Assembly: GCA_934615645.1 (NCBI GenBank)
Contig: CAKTTR010000015.1
Location: forward strand, 1-33,976
Reading direction: 5' to 3'
Origin: an uncultured Oscillospiraceae bacterium
Lineage (GTDB): Bacteria > Bacillota > Clostridia > Oscillospirales > Oscillospiraceae
DNA: 33,976 bases
Shown: piece after piece, positions 1 to 6,905 of the stretch
How the letters are laid out: every line of letters starts with the position of its first letter
How positions within the stretch are numbered: the stretch's first letter is position 1
The notes under the pieces: model-generated
Seen by the model: only the letters and a program-made list of their open reading frames with translations
Database searches by the model: none
Told to the model about the DNA's origin: nothing
Program-made: the position numbers and the translations under genes

Positions 1-2
1 TC

Positions 3-563
3 GGGGGCGCGGATATTCGCGCGCTCTGCCCCGGGCATTCTCACAAGCTTGTCGCCTATGTGTCGCAGGAGAATTTCCTGTTTTCCGGGACGGTGCGGGA
101 GAATATCCGCATGGGCAAGCCGGACGCGACGGATGCCGAGGTCGAGCAGGCTGCCCGCGACTGCGGCTGCTATGACTTTATCCTGGGCCTGGAAAACGGC
201 TTTAAGACTGAAGTCGGCAGTGGCGGCGGGCATCTTTCCGGCGGCGAACGGCAGCGCATTTGCATCGCCCGGGCGATGCTGAAAAATGCCCCCATCGTCA
301 TTCTGGACGAGGCTACGGCCAATGTCGACCCGGAAAATGAGGAGGCGCTGATGGCAGCCATCGCAGCGCTGACGCGGGAAAAGGCCGTCATCCTGATCGC
401 CCACCGGATCAAAACCGTCCGCCATGCCGACCAGATCTTCGTGGTAGACAAAGGCCAGATCGTCCAGCGCGGCACCCACGACGCGCCCATGATGCAAGAC
501 GGCATCTACCGCCAGTTTATCAGCAGCCGCAAGCAGGCAGTCGGCTGGAAGCTAAAAACCTGA
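3..563 (+). CDS. ABC exporter, C-terminal nucleotide-binding part (5' truncated)
   Basis: The frame is open from the window edge and ends at a TGA at 561-563, so only the last 186 residues are seen. In order it shows a Q-loop region (YVSQENFLFSGTVREN), the ABC signature LSGGERQR followed by ICIARAML, Walker B IVILDEAT with the catalytic glutamate, the D-loop ANVDPE and the switch histidine in IAHRIKTV. The FSGTVREN stretch after the Q-loop is typical of exporters with transmembrane and ATPase domains fused in one chain, so the missing N-terminus should carry the membrane domain and Walker A. The substrate cannot be told. A GTG at 60 also gives an open frame but lies inside the ATPase domain and is not a real start. 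A terminator-like hairpin follows. Confidence 0.93.
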   Translation, partial: GGADIRALCPGHSHKLVAYVSQENFLFSGTVRENIRMGKPDATDAEVEQAARDCGCYDFILGLENGFKTEVGSGGGHLSGGERQRICIARAMLKNAPIVILDEATANVDPENEEALMAAIAALTREKAVILIAHRIKTVRHADQIFVVDKGQIVQRGTHDAPMMQDGIYRQFISSRKQAVGWKLKT

Positions 564-574
564 TCGCACCAAAA

Positions 575-612
575 CGTCCGCTGCGAAATGATCCGCAGCG
601 GGCGTTATTTTA
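575..612 (+). terminator. Intrinsic terminator after the ABC gene
   Basis: An 11 bp stem (575-585 with 594-604, one G-U pair) closes an 8 nt loop and is followed by a short T-rich run (ttatttta). It lies 11 nt after the ABC transporter stop. The T-run is weak, so termination may be incomplete. Confidence 0.7.
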
Positions 613-689
613 CTGGATTTTGCGGCCTGCTTTGTCAAAAATAGACAAAATGCCGCGCGGAATTTCTGCAAGTGTTTTTTTAAAAACAG

Positions 690-718
690 TTGCTGGACGG
701 TGCGGGGTTTTTTATAAT
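690..718 (+). promoter_or_regulatory. SigA-type promoter of the double-cubane operon
   Basis: TTGCTG at 690-695 and TATAAT at 713-718 are separated by exactly 17 bp. Transcription starting near 725 leaves a 5' leader of about 130 nt before the ATG at 858. The leader is GC-rich with several GGCTGC and GGCC segments that could pair, but it matches no riboswitch class I can recognise. Confidence 0.7.
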
Positions 719-857
719 AGAGATGCGATATTCTCTTAAAAGATGCACGAAGAAACTTGATAGGAGCCTGGGCAGTGCTTGGCTGCGCGCCATCGGCTGC
801 GGTGGCCAGCGGCAGGGGAACGGGGGCGCTGTATGCCTGGGATCGTGAGGAATTTTG

Positions 858-1625
858 ATGAAACAATATGCGATTGGAATTGATATCGGCTCGACCTGCG
901 CGAAGGCTGTCGTGCTGGAGCCGTCCGGCGCGATCGCGCGGCGGCTCGTCCTGCCGACGGGCTGGAGCAGCGCCGATACCGCGCAGCAGATCGAAGGGCA
1001 GCTTGCCGGCCTTCTCCCACAGGCCAGCGTTGCGGCGACGGGCTATGGCCGCATCTGCGTGCCTTATGCGGACCGGCAGATCACGGAGATCACCTGTCAC
1101 GCCCGCGGCGCATGCGCGCTCTATGGGGAAAAGACGCTGACCGTCATTGACATTGGCGGCCAGGATACGAAGATCATCCAAGTGGCCAATGGCCGCGTTG
1201 CAGATTTTTTGATGAACGACAAATGCTCCGCGGGGACGGGCCGCTTTCTGGATGTTATGGCAAGTACCCTGGGCCTTGCACCGGCGCAGCTCTATACGCT
1301 GGCCGCCCACGGCGGCGGGGTACATATCAGCTCCATGTGTACGGTTTTTGCTGAGTCTGAGGTCATCAGTCTCATTGGGCGCGGCGAGGCGAAGGAGAAT
1401 ATTGCTTATGCGGTCGTCGACTCCATCGTGACCAAGGTCGCCGCCCAGGCGGCGCGCTTGCTGCCGCCCAGCGGCCTGGTCTGCCTGACCGGCGGGCTCT
1501 GCGAGGCGCAGGTCCTGGTGGATGCGCTGGCCGCCGCGCTGAAGCGGCCGGTCCTGACTTGCCCTGATGGCCGCTACGCCGGGGCCTTGGGCGCGGCGAT
1601 CCTTGCGGGAGGGCGGACAGAATGA
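858..1625 (+). CDS. ATP-dependent activase of 2-hydroxyacyl-CoA dehydratase / double-cubane family
   Basis: This 255-residue protein of the BadF/BcrA/HgdC ASKHA family should hydrolyse ATP to inject a low-potential electron into its partner, the double-cubane protein encoded two genes downstream. Visible signatures are the N-terminal phosphate loop GIDIGSTCAKAVVL, the second phosphate loop VIDIGGQDTK (about residue 96), C123 in NDKCSAGTGRF and C161 in SSMCTVFAESEV. Family members use this cysteine pair to hold one [4Fe-4S] cluster between two subunits. The C-terminal LTGGLCEA and ALGAAILAG complete the fold. Length fits the family (about 250-270). ATG at 858 is chosen over the TTG just upstream because GTGAGG sits 7 nt before it. 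The stop overlaps the next ATG by 4 nt. Confidence 0.92.
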   Translation: MKQYAIGIDIGSTCAKAVVLEPSGAIARRLVLPTGWSSADTAQQIEGQLAGLLPQASVAATGYGRICVPYADRQITEITCHARGACALYGEKTLTVIDIGGQDTKIIQVANGRVADFLMNDKCSAGTGRFLDVMASTLGLAPAQLYTLAAHGGGVHISSMCTVFAESEVISLIGRGEAKENIAYAVVDSIVTKVAAQAARLLPPSGLVCLTGGLCEAQVLVDALAAALKRPVLTCPDGRYAGALGAAILAGGRTE

Positions 1626-2761
1626 TCTATCTGGATAACGCGGCCACGACACTAAAAAAGCCGCCGGAAGTCGCGGAAGCGGTCAAGACGGCGATCCTGA
1701 CCGCCGGAAACGCCGCCCGCGGGACCCACAGCGTCTCGCTTTCCGCCGCGCAGACGGTGTTTATGACGAGGCAGAAGCTGGCCAAGCTCTTTTCCTGCCC
1801 GCGGGCAGACCATATCGTCTTTACCGCCAACGCCACTCAGGCGCTGAATACCGCCCTCTATGGTCTCCTCTTGCCGGGCGACCATGTGATCTCCACAGAT
1901 CTGGAGCACAACTCTGTCCTGCGGCCGCTGTATGATCTGCAGGAGCGGGGCGTCATGGTCGATTTCGTCCCGGCAGACCGGCAGGGGAATCTTTGCTACG
2001 AAGAGTTTGCATCATTATTCCGAAGCAATACGAAGGCTGTCGTCTGCACCCACGCGTCCAATCTGACGGGGAACCTGCTGGATCTTACGCGCATCGGCCG
2101 CATGGCGCGGGCGCACGGCGCGCTTTTGATCGTCGACGCGTCCCAGACGGCGGGGTCGATCCCCATCGACATGCAGAAAATGGGCATCGACGTCCTCTGT
2201 TTCACCGGCCACAAGGGGCTGATGGGCCCGCAGGGGACGGGGGGCCTTTGCATCCGGCCTGGTGTGGAGCTCCGGCCGCTGATGCGCGGCGGGACGGGCG
2301 TGCATTCTTACGATAAGGGCCAGCCGCAGGCCTATCCCACGCGGCTGGAGGCCGGGACACTGAACAGCCACGGGATCGCCGGGCTGGGCGCGGCGCTGGA
2401 TTTTATCCTGGCGCAGGGGCCAGCGGCCATCGGCGCGCGGGAGCAGTCTTTGATGCACCGGTTTGTGACTGCCGTCCGCCAGATCCCCGGCGTCACGGTC
2501 TACGGCGATTTTTCGTCACTGGAGCGCGCCGCCATTGTTGCCCTGAATATTGGGGCTTACGATTCTGCCGAGGTATCAGACGTGCTGTTCACGGCGTACG
2601 ACATTGCGACCAGGCCCGGCGCGCACTGCGCCCCGCGAATGCATGAGGCCCTTGGGACGACAGCGCAGGGCGCGGTACGCTTTAGCTTTTCGTATTTCAA
2701 CACAGAAGCGGAAATTGACGCCGCCATCCGCGCCGTGCAGGCGCTGGCGGTGAAAGCTTAA
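1622..2761 (+). CDS. Cysteine desulfurase-like class V aminotransferase
   Basis: A 379-residue PLP enzyme of the NifS/IscS/SufS superfamily. It starts with YLDNAATTLKKP, has H144 in VCTHASNLTG, D172 and Q175 in IVDASQTAG, the PLP lysine K198 in FTGHKGLMGPQGTGG, and the persulfide-forming C336 in RPGAHCAPRMHEALG. The short direct RPGAHCAP segment resembles the EF2568-type branch, which in other genomes lies near selenium- and sulfur-handling genes. It probably takes sulfur (or selenium) from cysteine or selenocysteine. Its place between the activase and the double-cubane protein, with a 4 nt overlap to the activase, suggests supply of sulfide or persulfide for that cluster, or for a carrier such as the small protein at 4058. 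The physiological acceptor is inferred. Confidence 0.9.
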   Translation: MIYLDNAATTLKKPPEVAEAVKTAILTAGNAARGTHSVSLSAAQTVFMTRQKLAKLFSCPRADHIVFTANATQALNTALYGLLLPGDHVISTDLEHNSVLRPLYDLQERGVMVDFVPADRQGNLCYEEFASLFRSNTKAVVCTHASNLTGNLLDLTRIGRMARAHGALLIVDASQTAGSIPIDMQKMGIDVLCFTGHKGLMGPQGTGGLCIRPGVELRPLMRGGTGVHSYDKGQPQAYPTRLEAGTLNSHGIAGLGAALDFILAQGPAAIGAREQSLMHRFVTAVRQIPGVTVYGDFSSLERAAIVALNIGAYDSAEVSDVLFTAYDIATRPGAHCAPRMHEALGTTAQGAVRFSFSYFNTEAEIDAAIRAVQALAVKA

Positions 2762-2775
2762 TAGAATTTTATTTG

Positions 2776-2786
2776 AAAAGGAGAAG
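2776..2786 (+). promoter_or_regulatory. Ribosome binding site that fixes the double-cubane gene start
   Basis: AAAAGGAGAAG lies 4 nt before the ATG at 2791. An upstream in-frame TTG at 2773 would overlap this site and has no site of its own, so 2791 is taken as the start. Confidence 0.8.
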
Positions 2787-2790
2787 TATT

Positions 2791-4065
2791 ATGTCCGATT
2801 ATGTTCAGATGTGGAAAAATCTCGGAATGGATCTGGAGAGCCACGACACCCTCTGTCAGGTGCTGCCGACCGCGGTGGGAGATGTCTTCCTGTCGCAGGA
2901 GAATCGCCCGAAGGCGATGGATTTTTGGGATCTCGTGATCTCTGAGGTCCACGGCATCCGCCCGGCAGAGCTGATCGAGGAGCAGAAGAAGGGACGCAAG
3001 GTGTTCGGCACGTTCTGCGTCTATGTCCCGGACGAAGTTATCCTGGCGGCAAACGGCATCGTGACCGGCCTGTGCGGCGGTTCGCAGTTCTGGGTGCCGG
3101 GCGGCGAGGCGGTCCTGCCGAAGAGCACATGTCCCCTCATCAAGGCGTCTGTCGGCGCGCGGCTCGGCCGGACCTGTCCGTTCTTCCGGATTGCGGATAT
3201 GTACGTCGGCGAGACGACCTGCGATGGCAAGAAGAAGGCCTATGAAATCCTCGGTGAAGACGTTCCCATGTACGTGATGGACGTGCCGCAGATGAAGCGT
3301 CCGGAGGATATTCTCAAGTGGAAGCAGGAGATCGCTGCGTTTGCAAAGCGTGTCGAGGAATTTACCGGCAATCAGATCACCCCGGAAAAGCTGGGGGAGG
3401 CCATTCACCTTGCCAACGAGAAGCGCAAGGCGCTGCAGCGGGTCTATGACTGCCGCAAGTCCGAATATTTGCCGATCTCCGGCCGCGACGCGCTCCTGAT
3501 GATGCAGATCTCGTTCTTTGATGACCCCGCCCGCTGCGCCCAGATGTGCAACCGGCTGGCCGACGAGCTGGAGCAGCGCATCCGCGACCATGTGAGCGTC
3601 GTTCCGGCGGGCACGAAGCGCATTCTCGTCACCGGCACGCCGATGGCGGTGCCCAACTGGAAGCTGCACAACATCATCGAGACCAGCGGCGCCGCCGTCG
3701 TCTGCGAGGAGATGTGCACCGGGACGCGGTATTTCGAGAACCTGGTCGACGAGAGCAAGACGACGCTCGACGAGCAGTTTATGGCGCTTTCCGAGCGGTA
3801 CATGAAGACAAATTGCGCCTGCTTTACGCCGAATACGGGCCGCATTGATGATATTCTGCGCATGGTCGAGGAATACAAGGTCGACGGCGTCATCGATTGC
3901 AGCTTGAAATTCTGCTGCCTGTATGACACGGAGAAGTACCAGGTCTCCCGTGCACTCAAAAACGCCGGTGTGCCGGTCCTGAGCCTGGAGACGGATTATA
4001 CCGATACCGACGCCGAGCAGCTGCGGACGCGGATCGGCGCGTTTATCGAGATGCTCAATGGCTGA
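2791..4065 (+). CDS. Double-cubane-cluster protein (2-hydroxyacyl-CoA dehydratase D family, YjiM-like)
   Basis: This 424-residue protein belongs to the 2-hydroxyacyl-CoA dehydratase component family. It is a single subunit sitting with one activase, as in E. coli yjiL-yjiM and the Carboxydothermus double-cubane-cluster protein with its reductase. No second dehydratase subunit, CoA-transferase or acyl-CoA dehydrogenase is nearby, which argues against a classical amino-acid fermentation dehydratase. Conserved cysteine-rich segments include C76 (GTFCVYVPDE), C95 (GLCGG), C114 (STCPLIK), C129 (RTCPFF), C144 (TTCDGKKK), C305/C309 (VCEEMC), C342/C344 (NCACFTPN) and C370/C375/C376 (DCSLKFCC). TTCDGKKK, STCPLI and CSLKFCC are typical of the single-subunit branch. 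In the characterised member an [Fe8S9] cluster reduces small molecules with ATP. The substrate here is unknown. The end overlaps the next ATG by 8 nt. Confidence 0.88.
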   Translation: MSDYVQMWKNLGMDLESHDTLCQVLPTAVGDVFLSQENRPKAMDFWDLVISEVHGIRPAELIEEQKKGRKVFGTFCVYVPDEVILAANGIVTGLCGGSQFWVPGGEAVLPKSTCPLIKASVGARLGRTCPFFRIADMYVGETTCDGKKKAYEILGEDVPMYVMDVPQMKRPEDILKWKQEIAAFAKRVEEFTGNQITPEKLGEAIHLANEKRKALQRVYDCRKSEYLPISGRDALLMMQISFFDDPARCAQMCNRLADELEQRIRDHVSVVPAGTKRILVTGTPMAVPNWKLHNIIETSGAAVVCEEMCTGTRYFENLVDESKTTLDEQFMALSERYMKTNCACFTPNTGRIDDILRMVEEYKVDGVIDCSLKFCCLYDTEKYQVSRALKNAGVPVLSLETDYTDTDAEQLRTRIGAFIEMLNG

Positions 4066-4330
4066 GTCCATTCTGCGGTATTATATCCTGTTTGCCAACT
4101 ATGAGCAGGGCCTGGCGCTGCACGCGCTGCTGGACGAGCACGGCCTCCTGAACCGGATCGCCCCCGCGCCCCGCTGCATTCAGGGCAAGCTCTCGTGCGG
4201 GATGTCCCTGCTCATCGAGCAGCCAGACATCGACGCCGTCCGGCGCTGCATTGACGAGCACCACGGGGAGTACTACGACATCGTCCCCCTGGCTGGCCAG
4301 CTCCAGGCGCGCAGAGATCAATATTGCTAA
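4058..4330 (+). CDS. DUF3343 small protein, putative Se/S carrier
   Basis: A 90-residue protein fitting the DUF3343 / Se_S_carrier-like family: N-terminal YYILFANYEQGLALHALL, a central basic PRCIQGKLSCGMSLLI segment with the usual conserved cysteine (C47) and an extra C40, then a short alpha/beta end. Unusually, the last residue is also a cysteine (C90, in DQYC), which could carry a persulfide. The ATG overlaps the end of the double-cubane gene, so translation is probably coupled. Family members are predicted, not shown, to shuttle activated sulfur or selenium, which fits a cysteine desulfurase in the same operon. No selD or YedE/YedF-type gene is seen in the window. Confidence 0.8.
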   Translation: MAESILRYYILFANYEQGLALHALLDEHGLLNRIAPAPRCIQGKLSCGMSLLIEQPDIDAVRRCIDEHHGEYYDIVPLAGQLQARRDQYC

Positions 4331-4334
4331 AAAA

Positions 4335-4391
4335 GCCCTTCCACCAGGGATGCTGCCATAGCGCAGCGCTCTGGGGGAAGGGGCGTTTTTA
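4335..4391 (+). terminator. Terminator of the double-cubane operon
   Basis: An imperfect GC-rich stem (4335-4347 with 4371-4384) encloses a smaller GCTGC/GCAGC hairpin and is followed by GTTTTT. It lies between this operon and the convergent CBS-domain gene and could serve both. Confidence 0.7.
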
Positions 4392-4418
4392 CTATATATA
4401 ATAGTCCAGCTTGGAAAA

Positions 4419-5702
4419 TTACACGGACGGAGCGGCGCTGTGCGCGCCGCTTTCGCGTTCCGCCGCAGCAAGCGCAGCGCCTGTGGTGACGCGGATCTGC
4501 TCGATGTGATGATTTGCCGCCCGCGTGATCTGCACGTGCAGGCCCTGGAAGTCAAATGCCGCGCCGGGGTCGGGGAGGCGGCCGAATTGCTCCATGACCC
4601 AGCCACTGACGGATGCCATCTCAGAGTCCGCCTTCAGGCCGAAGTGATCGGCAAAGTCGTCAAAGCTCATCTCCGCATCGACCAGATAGGAATCGGCGGC
4701 TATTTTGGTGATCGGCGTTTCCTCCTCGTCGTGCTCATCCCAGATCTCGCCGACCAGCTCTTCTAGAATATCCTCCATTGTCACGATCCCACTGGTGCCG
4801 CCGTATTCATCGACGACGACGGCAACGTGGGTCTTGGCCTGCTGGAGCTTTTTCAGCAGGAGGCTGATGGATTCCATCTCCAGCGCATAGACCGGCGGCA
4901 GGATGATCTCCCGCAGGGGCTTGTCTGTCACGCCGCAGCCTACATAGAAGTCCTTTTGATGGATGGTGCCCAGGATATTGTCGATGGAGCCCTGATAGAT
5001 CAGCAGACGGGAGTATTTTGTCTCCGTGAACAGGGCGGCGACCTCCTCTTTGGTGGCTGTGACCGGGAGGGCTGCCAGGTCTGTCCGGTGGATCAGAATG
5101 TCCGCCGCGCGCTGCTCGGAGAAGTCGATGGCGTTTTTCAGCAGCTCGCCCTCGTTTTTGTCAATGCTGCCGTCCTGCTGGACCTCTTCGACCAGCATCA
5201 GCAGCTCCTCGTGGGACATTTTATTTTCCGCGTTGAGATGGAATACCTTGGCCAGCAGCTTTTTCCAGAGGGAAAAGAGGGCGTTCAGCGGCGTAAAGAT
5301 CCAAATCAGGACCTGCAGCATCGGCGCGGAGAACATGGCGCACTGCTCCGCGCAGTCCTTGGCGATGCTCTTCGGCGAGATCTCGCCAAAAATCAGCACA
5401 ACGACGGTGACGACGACCGTGGAGATCGAAGCGCCGATATCGCCGTAATGCTTGACAAAGAGCACCGTGCCGATAGACGCGGTGGCGATATTTACAATGT
5501 TATTGCCGATCAGGATCGTGGACAGCAGCCGGTCATAGCGCGCTAGCAGCTTGCAGACCAGGGCTGCTTTTTTGTTTCCTTTTTCCGCAAGGGTTTTCAG
5601 CCTGGTCGTATTCGCGGAGGAAAACGCCGTCTCCGTCGCCGAAAAATAGGCCGATAAGATCAGGCAGACCGCCATAATGATCAAACAAGTGGTCGTAGAC
5701 AA
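4419..5702 (-). CDS. CNNM/CorC-family (HlyC-type) membrane protein with CBS domains
   Basis: This 427-residue protein has the usual three-part layout. Residues 1 to about 165 form the DUF21/CNNM membrane domain, with several hydrophobic segments and the SAYFSATETAFSSAN motif. A CBS pair follows at about 195-320 (ILIHRTDLAALPV; HVAVVVDEYGGTSGIVTMEDILEE). A CorC/HlyC transporter-associated domain ends it (about 340-410). The family is linked to Mg2+/Co2+ homeostasis and, in some bacteria, to Mg2+ export or Na+-coupled exchange. Its role here is inferred. The start is a TTG at 5702 with AAAGGAG about 10 nt upstream. No ATG fits better in this frame. It stands alone, preceded by a long leader with a strong promoter and a possible uORF. 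Confidence 0.9.
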   Translation of the reverse strand: MSTTTCLIIMAVCLILSAYFSATETAFSSANTTRLKTLAEKGNKKAALVCKLLARYDRLLSTILIGNNIVNIATASIGTVLFVKHYGDIGASISTVVVTVVVLIFGEISPKSIAKDCAEQCAMFSAPMLQVLIWIFTPLNALFSLWKKLLAKVFHLNAENKMSHEELLMLVEEVQQDGSIDKNEGELLKNAIDFSEQRAADILIHRTDLAALPVTATKEEVAALFTETKYSRLLIYQGSIDNILGTIHQKDFYVGCGVTDKPLREIILPPVYALEMESISLLLKKLQQAKTHVAVVVDEYGGTSGIVTMEDILEELVGEIWDEHDEEETPITKIAADSYLVDAEMSFDDFADHFGLKADSEMASVSGWVMEQFGRLPDPGAAFDFQGLHVQITRAANHHIEQIRVTTGAALAAAERESGAHSAAPSV

Positions 5703-5872
5703 TGTAAGTAAACTCCTTTTCTGTCATCTGTCATCATGAGAAATGTACGTGGCCGCGCCCGCGAAAGACGCAAAAAAGCATGTCCGCCCTGCATCTCGCA
5801 GCGCAGATATGCTTTCAAAACCAGATGGCAGTTCAGCTTTCTACTAGGACAATCGCTGCCGTCAGACTCCAT
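5681..5872 (-). CDS. Candidate leader uORF (63 aa) upstream of the CNNM gene
   Basis: An ATG at 5872 is preceded by AAAGGAAGGAAG at an ideal distance and lies about 25 nt after the predicted transcription start. The frame runs 63 codons and overlaps the TTG start of the CNNM gene by 22 nt. Its N-terminus, MESDGSDCPSRKL, is acidic then proline- and arginine-containing. This resembles E. coli MgtL (MEPDPTPLPRRRLK), whose acidic/proline start destabilises ribosomes at low Mg2+. The rest looks like random coding, so if translated it is probably regulatory and not a functional protein. The leader could instead be a structured RNA with a chance ATG. Confidence 0.4.
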   Translation of the reverse strand: MESDGSDCPSRKLNCHLVLKAYLRCEMQGGHAFLRLSRARPRTFLMMTDDRKGVYLHCLRPLV

Positions 5873-5904
5873 GTGCTTCCTTCCTTTCGTGTGAAATTAG
5901 CTCT

Positions 5905-5932
5905 ATTATAACAAAAATATTCGGTTCGTCAA
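5905..5932 (-). promoter_or_regulatory. SigA-type promoter of the CNNM gene
   Basis: Read on the minus strand, TTGACG (5932-5927) and TATAAT (5910-5905) are separated by 16 bp. The predicted start near 5898 leaves a leader of about 195 nt before the TTG at 5702. The leader includes a possible hairpin at about 5780-5815. Confidence 0.8.
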
Positions 5933-5996
5933 GAAATTTGATAAAAAACGACTGTTAAGAATGCACCCCATTGCCTGTTGCGCTGCGGCGGGGCCG

Positions 5997-6905
5997 CTAG
6001 CGCAGGGGGGATGCGGGGGCGTGCAGGGTTTGCAGGGTTTGCAGGGCTTGCAGGGTGTCGCCGATCTCGGCGTCGATGAGGATCGCTTTTGGGGCGATCT
6101 CCCGGGGGCAGGCGGCTTGAGCTTGGTTGATGCAGGCGTAAGTTGCCTGCGGGTTTCGGGCGGTCATCTGCCAGAAGGGGTACTTGATGATGGCGGGGGT
6201 GTTGTAGCCGACGCCCAGCTCGAAAAAGAGGAGCCGTTCACCGGTGCGGGTGCGGAGGAAATTCTCGTACCGGACTGCGGCCTGGTGCCAGCCTTCGTCC
6301 TCGACAAAGCTGCAGTCGGCGCGCAGGTTCATGGTCAGGGGCGCGCCGCAGTGGGGGCAGCGGGGGAGCAGGGCAGATGGAATTTTTCGATCCGTTTGCC
6401 GGGCGACCATCTCCCGGACCTGGGCTTCGTTGTAGAACGTCTCCTGGCAGCACGGGGTGCTGCACTGGAAGAGGCCGTAGTCACCTTGGGTGTAGAACAG
6501 GCGCTTTTTGTCAAACCCGGCTTTTTGGAAGCAGTGGTCGACATTTGTTGTGATGACGAAATAGTCTTTTCCGGAGACCAGACGCAAAAGCGTCTCATAG
6601 ACCGGCTTGGGGGCGTCCTGGTAGCGGTTGATGAAAATATACCGGCTCCAATAGGCCCAATAGGCTTCTGGCGTGGGGAAGGGGTAAAAGCCGCCGGTGT
6701 ACATATCGTGAAAGCCGTATTCTGCGGCAAAATCGGAGAAATACTGCGCAAACCGCGGGCCGTCATAGGTAAAGCCCGCGGCGGTGGAGAGCCCCGCGCC
6801 TGCGCCGATGACGACGGCGTCCGCCGCGTCCAGCGCCTTACGCAGGCGCAGAATCTGCGCCGAGCAGCCGGGCGTAGATGGCTTTGTCACAGTCTTTGAA
6901 AACAT
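5997..6905 (-). CDS. SirTM-class (class M) sirtuin, probable protein ADP-ribosyltransferase
   Basis: A 302-residue sirtuin with the Rossmann NAD motif GAGAGLSTAAGFTYDGPRF (from residue 34) and NVDHCF (N121). Where ordinary sirtuin deacetylases have the catalytic histidine of the HG motif, it has glutamine: YTQGDYG, Q140. That change plus the structural-zinc cysteines C148, C152/C153, C183 and C186 matches the SirTM group, which ADP-ribosylates proteins and is encoded with a zinc macrodomain hydrolase, as here. ATG at 6905 is chosen because AAGGTGAT lies 6 nt upstream. It overlaps the macrodomain gene by 68 nt. The C-terminus contains a four-copy 9 bp repeat giving Leu-Gln-(Ala/Thr) units. The GcvH-like and lipoate ligase partners known from staphylococci and streptococci are absent, so the target protein is unknown. 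Confidence 0.9.
   Translation of the reverse strand: MFSKTVTKPSTPGCSAQILRLRKALDAADAVVIGAGAGLSTAAGFTYDGPRFAQYFSDFAAEYGFHDMYTGGFYPFPTPEAYWAYWSRYIFINRYQDAPKPVYETLLRLVSGKDYFVITTNVDHCFQKAGFDKKRLFYTQGDYGLFQCSTPCCQETFYNEAQVREMVARQTDRKIPSALLPRCPHCGAPLTMNLRADCSFVEDEGWHQAAVRYENFLRTRTGERLLFFELGVGYNTPAIIKYPFWQMTARNPQATYACINQAQAACPREIAPKAILIDAEIGDTLQALQTLQTLHAPASPLR
6023..6058. repeat. Four tandem 9 bp units in the sirtuin C-terminus
   Basis: On the plus strand the unit is GCAGGGTTT, twice exact and then twice with one or two changes. It encodes the repeated tripeptide Leu-Gln-Ala/Thr on the minus strand. Because the unit is 9 bp, copy-number change would alter length without a frameshift. Confidence 0.85.

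Noticed and set aside
552..1652. Minus-strand 366-codon open frame over the activase
   Set aside because: Antisense shadow that also runs through the promoter and leader; the plus-strand protein is a clear family member.
2791..4065. Classical 2-hydroxyacyl-CoA dehydratase for amino-acid fermentation
   Set aside because: There is only one dehydratase-type subunit and no CoA transferase or acyl-CoA dehydrogenase. The single-subunit, one-activase layout fits the double-cubane branch better.
2758..4071. Minus-strand open frame covering the whole double-cubane gene
   Set aside because: Same codon-bias effect; the plus-strand frame has conserved cysteines and a ribosome binding site.
5961..6899. 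Plus-strand 312-codon open frame opposite the sirtuin
   Set aside because: Glycine- and valine-rich antisense shadow with no motif; the minus-strand frame is a clear sirtuin.
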